Origin: Pelecanus crispus
Taxonomy: Eukaryota; Chordata; Aves; Pelecaniformes; Pelecanidae
DNA: 64,000 nt
Direction: 5' to 3'
Assembly: GCF_030463565.1 (NCBI RefSeq)
Contig: NC_134643.1
Location: forward strand, 42,012,221 to 42,076,220
Part shown: positions 1 to 11,600 of the stretch, piece after piece
Numbering within the stretch: position 1 is the first letter of the stretch
Layout of the letters: each line of letters begins with the position of its first letter
Notes under the pieces: model-generated
Databases searched by the model: none
The model's input: only the letters and a program-made list of their open reading frames with translations
Told to the model about the DNA's origin: nothing
Program-made: the position numbers and the translations under genes

Positions 1-3000
1 ATTTTGTACTTCAGTGTGTTCCCAAGCTATGGGTGTCCTAAGTTAATTACAGTTTTCCTTCTGGCTGTGCAGTGTTGTAATGAGGTGTTTCAGGTGGTAG
101 ATATCTTGGAGAGTAGTAGGCATTAGTTTGTGGGGTGCTTTAGTCTCATTTGGCAGATCTTATCACATGAAAGTAATGTATTTTAATGTATATGTTCTTT
201 TCTGCAAAATACTACACAAAGTAATTCCCATGGAATGTGCATGGCAATATATTAAGCAGCTGGGATAGCCTGCATTGTCTCAGCTTTCATGAAATCTTAA
301 GCAAACCATATACGGTTGTGGTTTCTACTATATTTTTACCCTGTTTGTCTTCCCCTTCCCTATCACTTTTTTTTTTATTTCCCAGACATCATTAATATCA
401 GTGGATTCACAACTCAGCTATTTTATATTGTCTCTGGCTTCTACTCCATACATTAGTGGGGTGTGAATTATAAATTTGGTTACCTCATGTAACTGTATGC
501 ACAACTGTACTTGGATTTTTGCCCTGTTTGTTTTTTCTTACTGTTTCATATCTCAAAAGGTTTGTTTCAGTGGTTTTCTCTATATGGTTAACTTGGTTCC
601 AGAAAATTTAAGTTAATGCTGTTGAGTTCTAGAGTCATGTCTCGTTCTTTATTAATAGACAATCTGCATTAGACCAGCGTGAGCTTCAGTTTTTGCCCTT
701 TCTTAGAGTTGCCAGGTTTTTCTGCAAGTAACTTGGCAGTAAGGTCTTTAGTTTTCAGTGCTTTTGACTTTATGCATGAAAGAAGGTATATTTTATCTCT
801 TTTTGTTGTTTAACAAATAGTTTGTTTTCCTTATTTCAGAGAACTGACTCTGGACTCTACCCTTATAACAGAAAACCATGTTAGGAAATGAGGTAAAAAG
901 TTGTGTATGGGGAGAAGTACGAACTTCCATTTTAGTCTGTTGGTGTATAGGCTATTATTACAGCTGGTCTAAAGACAGTAGTGATTTTTGGTTTATGCTC
1001 TTGGAGTTCAGACTATCTTCAGCACATGGGCTGTTAGATCTTTCTCAAGTTACCAATTGGAACATGGGCTGTCAGAGAAGTTATTTTTCACTTGCCTGTG
1101 CGCTTGCTCTTGAAGTTAAAGACTCAGAGCTTTAACTGGCCAAACATCTAAGCTCAGATATTTGGCCAGTTCAGCAACTAGAAGTGTTCGAGTAGCACTG
1201 TAGCTACTGCTAAACAATATCATAAATGCTGTAGTTTTGGGGATGGAGTGTGTGTTTGCTGTTGAGGTGGTTTGTGGGTTTGGTTTTTTTTTTATAGCTA
1301 GGACCAGCAAAGAGATTTAAAATATGGTCTGTTAAAATTAGCTTTGCATTCTTCAGGTAGTTTGTTGGCACAGATATAGCGGATTGTTTTAGATGTATAT
1401 ATATTCTGTGGTGTAGGCAGTGTCTTACTGCACCTTCTACTAGTTAAATTTGGGGGCACAGACTCCTATACTATACATTTTTGTGCCATTATATTAAGCA
1501 CTTGGTTTAAACTCTTTGTTATAACTTTGTTAGCCTTTATCATTTACTATGTACAGAATCATAATTCTTTCTGAATATATTGTACTTCAAGTGTTCTCTT
1601 TGTGAACAGAAGCCTTTACCTGCCTCTGCCTCTTTTGAATTTAGTTGAGGTTTCATTATGCTTGAATGTAAAGCAGTTCACTGATAATTCTGAAATGTCT
1701 GTATATTCTGTTTTCTATTCATTAAGGATTTCTCTTGCAGAAGTTTTCACAGTAGAAACAGTGTGTTACCAGCTCAAGCTCTTACTTTTGGTACCCTGGG
1801 TAGACTTGTATTTTCACTAATATCTCACTATAGTTGCATAAGTAGCAGAAATACTTTGTGGTTTAAGAAATCTTCAGTGCACCTAAGACAGAACTTGGAA
1901 AAACTTACTGTTGTCAAGCAGGAAACCTTTCTTATGATATGTGGTTCCTGGTGTTGTGAGCTTTCTCATATTTGTCATGACAACAATATTTGTGGGATTT
2001 TTTTTTTTCCCCTGCCTAGAAACTTGGTGTTTGTAAGACTTTTTTAAGAGTAGCAGGGCATGAAATTTTACTGTCTTAAGAAAAAGGTTGACCCATAGGC
2101 TCAGCAAACAAAAGACATACAAGGATATGTCTTTATATCTTTATTAAAATTCAAATGCCAGAAGTTGCAGGATATCTTCTGTGGAGCAGAACATCATGTT
2201 GGTCAAGTAATGTTAGCTTGATGCTTTGCAGAGCGCTCAAATGTGCTGGTATCTGGTCATTAAAAGCAGATGTAGTAGGTACTTTGATGTGCCCAGTGAC
2301 AGTTTAGCAGTGGATCTGTGAATAAGCTCTGGGGAAACCTCAGCTATTCCAAAGAGGGAGATGGAAATTAAAGCAGCATAATGCAGATTTTTAGATTGAG
2401 TTATATTTCTTCTAAGTTAAAGCACAGCTCTAAACTAAGATACTTTCTTTTGTGAATGTAAAGTCTCACAGGACAACCATTGCCTAAATTGAATTCATTT
2501 TATTAGTCTGCAGTTGTTTCCTTACTATGTTGCATCTTTTGTGCTGTTTACCTTCTGTCAGAATCTGAAAATAAGATGCTGCACAGCTGCTATATCTGTT
2601 GTTAATGTTTGCAGACAGATCCATTTTTCCTTAATTTGTAGTCTGTGGAGCATTCAGACTTTCGTACTCAGTCACTTTTCTTACGAGCATGTCTGCTTGC
2701 TGCTTCAACTGTTAAATTCACAGTAAGGTCCTTTACATGATTCTCTACTATGAGGCAAAAATGAAGTAACTGCTATTGAAAAGTTGTTAGAATCAGGATT
2801 TGCACAGTGTCATAATTCATGACACCAGAGCAGTGGCTGATTCACTGTGTAAGTGCTGCAAGCTGCGTCTGTCATGAGAAGCTGGATGGCATCTTGGCAG
2901 AGTGATGCTGGCTGCAAGCTGTACTATCTGGCAGAAAAGGCGAGCGAGTTGGATAAGAACATGGGAAGAGAGTGTACGGTATCTGAAAGATGGGACCAGC

Positions 3001-4671
3001 TAGGTGGGAGAGTTGCAGTGCTTCTCCATTCTCTCACATGTCCTGTGTTTGGCAAGTTGTTGGTGTGTGACAGAAGTAAGAACAAGAGTATAAGGTATGT
3101 ACAATCAGTGCACATGACATCAGCTAGTACTTAGGTGCCCAGCACAGGCGGGGTGTGAAATACATGGGTGAGGCGGGCAGGACCACCATGTTCCATGGTA
3201 GCCCCAGATCCTAGCTCTCCTTTTTTGTTGCCTACACCTCATTGTCTTTGGCTGCAGTGTTGTCGTCTTTTACTAGCTTGTAGCACAGGGCCATAAATTG
3301 CCATCAGATGGCAAGTATTTCATCCCAAAACTTGTGTTCTGGCATATGTTGTAATTGTTGATGTGGCATGCTGAAGGCTTTCTGCTCATGTATGTCCCTG
3401 GCAATAAAAAGCTACAACATTGCCTGTTGACTGCTTATTGTAAGCAGCATAATAAGCTGGAGATATGAATTATCCATGCTGTGTCCTTACAGTATTAAGA
3501 ATTACACCATTTATCTCAGAAAATGTTACTGGGTCAACAGTGGGACTTCAGAAAGTTATTTTCTGCTGGACATGGGATGTAAATACTTGAACAGTTTTCC
3601 AGAACCTTAACTAGTATGTGCTATGACATGTAAACTGAGCCTACATCCTGCTGCTTTCCTCTGTTTTTTATAGTAGGTGAGTAGACAGCTGTTCCTTTGT
3701 GCAGCTTTCCTGAATTTTGTGCTGTGGTTCCATTTTTACAGACCCTCTGTCAGTCTATGAGATGGAATAGCTGCAGTCCCTGTGCAGCACAGCGCTTTTA
3801 ATGACTGATTAGAATGAATTGTGAATTTGCCTTTGACTTCTGTAGCATCTATGGAAAAACAAAACAAAAAAAACCCCACCAAAAAACCACAACCCAGGTC
3901 AAGTTGGCTTAGCAGTGTTTGGAAACCTTTGCATCAATTTTTAGCTTTTGGTAGGATTCTGCATCCAATAGGCAATGGGTCTAGTTTTCATTCTGTAGAA
4001 CTGGAAAAAAAAATGTGGTGTAAATCATGCTTGCAGACTGCAAGTGTGGACTTGCTTGACAAGCAGGAAAGACCTATGAACTTAAGTTTCTCAGGTACAT
4101 GTTATTTAAAACTTGAAATTTTGAGATTATTAAAAAGTAATACTTAAATCATACAAACTTCTTTTTTCCCTACTTTCTCCATCGTTTCTTTATAGAAAAA
4201 AGTTGCCAACTGAATGCTTTTACAGTGATAAGTTTCCTTAGGTAGTTCTGCTTATGATTTGAAGTATTTGAGAAACTTAAGGATACCATAGATGGATAAA
4301 TCTGGAAACAGTTTTGCATAGACTAGCTTTAAGCTAGTAAGGTGTCTGAAAACCTTTCAGTAATTCTGATATATGTACAGCTACAAGACAGAATGAAAAG
4401 TTGGTTGGAATCAAGTAGTTTTCAAAGTTGTTTAGCTCCTGTCACATTACCTCTTGGTTTGCTTTTGTTGTGTTGATTTGTGCTTTTGACAAACACTCTT
4501 TTTTCATTTGCGTGTTTGTTGTGGGACCAGCAGGATCTGGCTTTCATGTATGTAATAACATCTAAACATGAGGAACATGCATCTCTGTCAACAGTTAAAC
4601 AGCTGTTTGCAAATAGGTATAGAAGAAAACAAAATATTGTTATTTAAATCTGTAGTTAGGCCTTTCATGGT

Positions 4672-4935
4672 AGACATGGCACTAGGGGACATGGTTTAGT
4701 GGGCATGGTGGTATTGGGTTGGTGATTGGACTGATGATCTTAGAGGTCCTTTCCAATCTTAATGATTCCTAGTTTTTACTTTCATTATAAATGATCCAGC
4801 CACCAAGCCAGGAGGTGTGGGGTTGCTACTCTACCCTTAATTGATTTAGTGGTGGACTTGGTAATGTTAGGTTAATGGTTGGACTGGATGATCTTAAAGG
4901 TCTTTTCCAACCTAAACGATTCTATGATTCTATGG
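4672..4935 (+). mobile_element. CR1 3' end with doubled tail
   Basis: The stretch begins with a GGGACATGGTTTAGT block and has one CR1 terminal module ending TTAATGATTCCTAG. After a spacer of about 80-90 nt there is a second module (GGATGATCTTAAAGGTC) ending in GATTCTATGATTCTATG. The whole arrangement recurs at 60111-60381. It is 5'-truncated with no reading frame, and lies in TBC1D15 intron 1. Confidence 0.85.
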
Positions 4936-7275
4936 CTGGACAACTCTTTTGGTGTCGAGCATCTAAGCAACATACGCTGCTTTGCTTTTCGTCCCTGGGG
5001 TTCTGTTTCTGTGACCAGTAGGTTGACTGTGCAGAGCACAGGTTTCTTACTGGGTGGGTGGAAGGACTGTAATGTTGGGGTGAGGAATACCTTTGGGTTT
5101 TGACCAAAATCCTAGGGACATGTGGACTTACCTAGTCACCTGTGGTGTGCACTTATTAACATGAACTTGTCTTTTTTCATGATGGGCTTATTAATATTGT
5201 GTAGATGTAGAGGAAGAGTGATGACTAATCATATGAAAAGCAAATGAAAGATTGAGCTTGACTCGCATACTTCTCACCTTTGAAAAGGAGACCATGATGA
5301 AACATGTGAAGTAATGCATAGTACAAAACCAAGGTGAGCCAGTGGCTTGTTTTTCTATCTTGTAATACAAGAAACACAATCAACTAACTGAATAGATGAC
5401 GTTCTTAAAACTCTTGAATCCTTTCACACAGTGGATAATGAGGCCTTTCTAGATCACACAGCTCTGTCACTGAAGCCAATAAGTTATCAAGATCTAAAGG
5501 AGATTGGGTTGCTTTCCTATGCAGCAGGTGTTGACAGGTAATACCGATGCAGGTTTTGGCCAGGTTTGGGGGGTTATAGTTACTGTAACTGCTAATAAGG
5601 GAGTAACGGGCTCATTATCCTGCCTTGCTCATGTCTAGTTCCTTCTGTCTCCATATGTGCCAGGATCTCACTACATAGATTTTGTGTGCACGCCTTACAC
5701 AAGTCCTTAGTATTTTAGTAATGCTTCTGATCATCCTCCAACATTTGCTGTCTGTTCTCCCACATCTCTTTTCAAGATACTCATCTTAATGTTCTGCAGT
5801 AACCTGCTCTTTAGGCAAGCAGCAGTGTATGCTGCTATTGCCTGGTTTTGGAATGGCTGTTTTCCTGGCTGCTTAAGAGGTAGGTTCATGTGTGCTGATG
5901 GACCAGACGTTTGCCTGATTGTTGGGCTGGGGAGGCACTGAGCAAATACCTTTGTGGGCAACATGGTGTGCAAGGTTGAGCTACACAGTGTTACAGCAGT
6001 TGTCTGCCAGCGGACAGTCTTTTATTCAGATCTAACGATTGGTATCCTATCTTTGAACTTGATACTTTCCTCAGTACTTATTACTTGTATATGTAACTTA
6101 ATCTTACTTTCCTTCTTTGAAGTAATAGCTTGCCAGTGCTGTAATACCAGAAAACAAAAATCTATCACAAACTACATTTTAACGTAAGGTGCTAGAAGAA
6201 TACTTAGTAGCATTTTTGAATTTTCAGCATGCTAAGAGTATTGTGTGAAATACAGCTGCCCAGTGTAGTTAATCTTCAGGTGCTACCACTATAAAATCAT
6301 ATTCTTAAAATCAGTTTATTCAAATTAATTTATGTAGTTATCCTACAAAGTACTGCTAAACAGAGCAGCTCAATATTTCAGATAATTCAAAGTTAGTAAC
6401 AAAATGTTTTGCAGTGGGATAAGCTGTTAAAGCAATTCCTAGATAATCTTGTATAAGATGAATGCCATATCTTTTCTTCAAGTTAGTTACTTTATTGCAT
6501 CTTCTAGATTCCCATCTGTGTCTCAATTTTTACTTCAATGATATAACTGAGCTGAAAAAGTACAATTTTTTTTATGTTAAATACTTGATAACAGTTGGAA
6601 AAAATAAATACAAGACTGCACCTGTTATTGGATAAGAATAAATCCCAATAGCTTGGCCTTATGGCTTTGCAAACTTGGAGAAGTTTTTCTCTCAAGTAAC
6701 AGTAGGAGGGAAATAAACTGCACAGTGAGAAGTCTTCTGTTTTACAGATACCCTCCAAACTTCTGAGTATGTTGTCACTACTTTGGTTTTATCACCTGTT
6801 TTGGTGGAGCATGGGGCAGGGAGCTTGATCTGTCATGCAGAGCAATGTAGAATTTTTCAGTTGCATGGCAACTGTGGCATTGGGAACACGTTTTCTTTTC
6901 CCGTGAAAGGAAGCGCTTGTCCTTCTGAGAGAGACTAATGGGTGGAAAATAATAAAAAAATATTATTAGATTGCATACCTTCTAGTCTGAGAAGATATAC
7001 TTCATGATGCTTGCTAACATTGGCAGAAATGCACATCTGCCAGTATAACTCTGATACATATACTTTTTTTTTCCTGGAACAACTGTCCCAGTGATTGATC
7101 ACTTTGGTTCATACTTCTGACTAGTTGTGGTGATAGATCAGGTCCAAATAGCTAAAAGGTAAAATCTAAATAAATTCCAAAGTTGCCTTGTTTGAATAAG
7201 GACTGAATTTAATAACAGGTATTTGGTAGAAATAGAGGGAGGATCTTTTTTGACAGAAAAGAGAAAAAGCTGTAA

Positions 7276-7396
7276 TAGAGAAGAGGAAAGAAGACTTCCA
7301 ATATTTGAAAGGCAACTTGATGTTAATAATCCTTCAATAGGGAGATTATACTAAGTGACCTCTAGAGGCCTCTTCCAAGTGATATTTCTGTGATTA
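7276..7396 (+). mobile_element. Decayed CR1 3' fragment (tentative)
   Basis: The run GTGACCTCTAGAGGCCTCTT followed by a TTCTGTGATT end resembles the CR1 terminal block. The upstream AAGAGGAAAG...TTTGAAAGGCAACTTGAT resembles the coding end. Divergence is high, so this is a weak call. Confidence 0.4.
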
Positions 7397-8584
7397 AACA
7401 GGACACTTCAGAAATTTCTTACTTGTGTAAAGTGAGGGGAAATTTAGGAAGTAAATCTACAACAGAAAGGATGAGTTAACTGAATTTTATTGCTATTTTA
7501 AAGCTCTTTTTTCTTGTATGGCTAGTTAAGCTTACATACCTAAACTTTTAGTTTGCTGGCCTGACTGCAAATGTGATGATTTTTAAAATCTGACAAACAA
7601 ATAAGTTGAGAAAGAGATGCTGAGAGTTTAGTACCAAAGAAATATAATATCTTTGTCTGATTAGTTAAGAATTATTAGTTTTTTCCCTTAAAAATATGTA
7701 TTTCTTAAGGCAGCGTTTGCAGCTTGGTTTGAAAATTAACATGGTTATAAAAATATTGCTGTTACTGTTTGACATATTTCACTTCCACAAAATTGAAGTT
7801 TGGTATATTAGGGACTTTTTACTCTTTTAGAGCATTGTTTAAAATGGAACCTGTTTACGTTCTTTGTAGAGCTTTTAAGAGTATGTCTAGCATGTAGCTT
7901 TGAAGCCTGCTGAATCAGAGACAAGAATTCTCTGATTTCCTTTTTTTAAGAGCATGATCAGAATACTGTGCAGAGTTTTGTAAATGCTTAAATGCAAAAG
8001 GTACGTGGGCAGTGTGTACTCCTACAAGCCTCTCTTATTTGACTGTCACATATTCTACCTTTGAAATGGGACCTTTGTCATTCACCCTGAATGTAGGATT
8101 GGGCCATTATTTAATTTAAGGCTGCCAATTTTTTATTTCTTTTCATCTTTTGTACACCAGGCTGTCCATTTTTAATTTAAATTAAGGTTATAATTTCAAC
8201 ATGCTTAAATAGCAAGCGGAGGAAAGGCAGACTATGTAAGAAAGCCTTTTAATGTTTTAAAAGCTGTGTAGTATTTCCATATGAACCTCTGCCTGCTGAT
8301 TTAAAAAATACTAGGTGTTGAATGCATTTTTTGTGATTTACTGGCGAAGTAATAATAGTGTATTGCTTAGAGTGAATTTAACAAGTTCCATTTTCCACTG
8401 TTTCTTGATTTGAGTAAGTGGAAGACTCAGATCTTGGGGGTGGGGAGGAAGGAGAGGTAACAAAACCCCTAACAAGGTAGAGGTGTTCACTTCAACTTAT
8501 GTAGGTGACTCGATAATGAGTACCACAGGAGAGGGAAGCAATTTTAAAATCTTGGTTTTTATTTCATTACCCACTTTGCTATAG

Positions 8585-8683
8585 GTTGTATATGAGCAAG
8601 AAGGAGTTTTCATTCATTCATCCTGTGGAAAAGATGATGACCAGGACAGCTTAATACCAGGAGTACTACGTGTCATAGAAAAG
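8585..8683 (+). CDS. TBC1D15: TBC1D15 exon 2
   Basis: Acceptor CTATAG and donor AAG|GTATTT enclose 99 nt, 33 codons in phase 0. The translation contains [14 protein letters not shown], the start of the N-terminal Rab-binding domain. The phase-0 entry fits a first exon that encodes only the initial ten or so residues. Confidence 0.93.
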
Positions 8684-11600
8684 GTATTTGCATAATACAG
8701 TTATGGCAACTTTGTATATTTGTTGGTGAAGCACATATTTGGCAAATCTTAAATGTCTTAAGTATATGATTTTGTAAATGAACAAACATCACATAATGTT
8801 TGATATTGTCTGCATCATTTTTATATATAGGTGTAGGTTGTACCATAATCATACCATGAGTAGAGGTAAGTGCTTTGTTGTGTAGTATTGAATTTTTTTA
8901 TGATTGTGTGTATTGTAGGAAAATGAAGTAATAGTAGACTGGAGACCACTGGATGATACTTTGGATACTTCTAATATCCTCTGTGCTGGAAAGGTATGTT
9001 TGTTAGTTATCAGTGTTCTTCATTCTGTTTCCCCAGAGATTTTATTTTGTGTTAACTTATGTGTAGATGATCTCGTAACTGGAAGAAAAAATCTATTTCT
9101 GTGATTATCATTGGTATTAATAGGTACATGTAGGAATTGTATTTGTGGACTGCAGCCCAGTTCACATTATTGGGATACGTGTATAGGTGACTGTATATAG
9201 TTTTTACTTGATTCATATATAAAATAGAAGGGGACTATCTGTATATATAGTAAACACCAAATGCGTGTATCACGGTCAGCAGTCCCCCTGCATCTACTGT
9301 GTTGTAGTCTGGTGATTCACTCTTCATAATTAGACTCAAAACAGAGAGGTACTATTCTCATGCAAAATAAAACTAGAAGTCTATGGAGGTTCAAGATCCA
9401 GTGATATGTGGTATGTAAGTATTAAAAGCATGTGACTGAAGAAGCAAGATTTAAGTTTTATGTTTAAATAAAAAGTTTATGTTGGTAGAGTCTGGAAAAG
9501 AGGCTAGGATATTTTAATACCATGTTGAATTTATTAAGTAAAACCTCTTTTCGTAGTCATAAGACCAAATTTCCTGTGTTGAACTGTATCATGTTTCTTA
9601 GGATTTTAATACTACAGATTCTTTTAATCTGTGAAAATGAAGATGCTTATTCTTCTTGTGGAATCTAAGAAACTAGCTCAATTTTCAAGCCTTGTGGTTT
9701 TTGATAGTCACTTTTGGTTTTTGCTCAGGATTCCAGTTCTGTTGTAGAGTGGACTCAAACTCCTAAAGAAAAATGTACCCGAGGAACAGACCGTCCAAGC
9801 AGTTATGAAGCAGAATGGGACATGGTCAGCACAGTCTCTTTTAAAAAGAAACCTCATTCAAATGGAGGTACTTAAAAAATAAGTGTGGGGGTTTTTGTTT
9901 TGCTTTTTCTTTATGGTAACTTGTAACTGAAGGATTGCCTTTTACACACAGTAAAATGGATTTTATTAGGAATTGAAAAGCTGTGAGTCATGAGTCTCTG
10001 GGTGTGGAAAAAAATTCACAATGGAATAGCTGTCATCTGCCTCCAATCTAATTTTTTCTTTAAACTGCTAGAGAATTGTATTGAAAATAAATGTTAAACC
10101 TAACTTCTTGCTGTGGTGATCATTAGATGATGTAGCAGTTTTATCTGCATTGGGCTCGTGCATTCTTTCAAACAGCTGAAATTTGAACTAGATAATCATG
10201 TTATAAAGGAAAATGAAAAAAATAAGTGGTTCTCCTGGTTTCAGCTGGGATAGAGTTAATTTTCTTCCTAGTAGCTGGTGTAGTGCTGTGTTTTGGATTT
10301 AGGATGAGAAGAATGTTGATAACACACTGATGTTTTAGTTGTTGCTAAATAGGGCTTATATTAGTCAAGGACTTTTCAGCTTCCCATGCTCTGCCAGGTG
10401 CACAAGAAACTGGGAGGGGGCACAGCCAGGACAGCTGATCCAAACTGGCCAAAGGGCTATTCCATACCATGTGACGTCATGCTCAGTATAGAAACTGGGG
10501 GGGGGTTGGCTGGGGGGTAGTGATCGCTGCTCGGGAACTGTCTGGGTATCGGTCAGCGGGTGGTGAGCAATTGCATTGTGCATCACTTGCTTTGTGTATC
10601 TCCCTCTGTTGTCCTATTAAACTGCCTTTATCTCAGCCCACTGGTTTTACTTTTTTTCTGATTGTCTCCCCCATCCCACCTAGGGAGGGAAGTGGGGCGG
10701 GAGGATGAGTGAGTGGCTGTGTGGTGCTTAGTTGCCAACTGGGGTTAAACCAGGACAGTGGTTTACTACTCAAATGCCTTTCCGTACTGCAACGGCAGGG
10801 GGAGATGGAACATATGTTATGTGGTACATGGGTCTTTTTTATATGGTCTTTTTTACTTTGGCAAAATAATTTTACAGCTACATCATTTTTGTTATAGTGT
10901 CTCAGTAGGTATGTTGTAAAAAAAAAAAAAAAGTGAAAAGTGTGGAAGAAAGGACAGTGATTCTCAAGTAATATTTTTTTCCTGATTCCCCCGTAGTAAT
11001 TTTCTTTATAAGGCTCATTTTCTCTGTATTATTTCTCAGCCTATAACTGGGGACCATTGTGCTTGTTTTGCCATACCTGCGATGGTTTTAAATGTCATCT
11101 ATGTCATGTATGAGTGCAGGGTTTGGACTAAAGATTATTAATGTTTTTGGGGAAAGCACAGTCCTTGCTCCTAGAATACTGTGTCTGAGAGGAGCTTTTA
11201 GGGCTGGCACAATATAAAGCTAAAACCAGCATCTCTGCCAGGCATAGGATGGTTTATTATGTCACTGGTTTGTATTGATTTTTCATCTTCGGGTGTTAGA
11301 GTACATCTTCATCCAAAGTGAGTGTCAGTGAGCACTGCTGACTTAGATTATGTTCTTTGCCACTTCTTGTCTATTTTCAGTTGCTGTAATTTGATGGGGG
11401 CAGGCCAGGGGGTGTGCCAGATTCCCTCCAGGCATGCTGGCAATTTTGTGTTGTCTGGTAAAGTGAAATTTAAGCCCTTCTTTTTGAATGTATACAGCCT
11501 TGTGCAGAGTCTATACATGCTTGCACAGTATGGGAGAGAGGGGTGGGTGGGGAGATTTTCAATTCCTTCTCCTTTACTTTGGTAGGGGTAGCAGTCTTAC

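Larger units (their letters stand above)
1..8584 (+). other. Presumed TBC1D15 intron 1 (5' part outside the window)
   Basis: No coding exon or CpG island is visible here, and exon 2 enters in phase 0, so the stretch is read as part of intron 1. It contains a perfect hairpin (1134-1171), a CR1 3' end with a doubled tail (4672-4935) and a weak old CR1 tail near 7276-7396. A splice-flanked 53-nt segment at 840-892 is a possible cryptic exon. Otherwise I see nothing. Confidence 0.6.
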
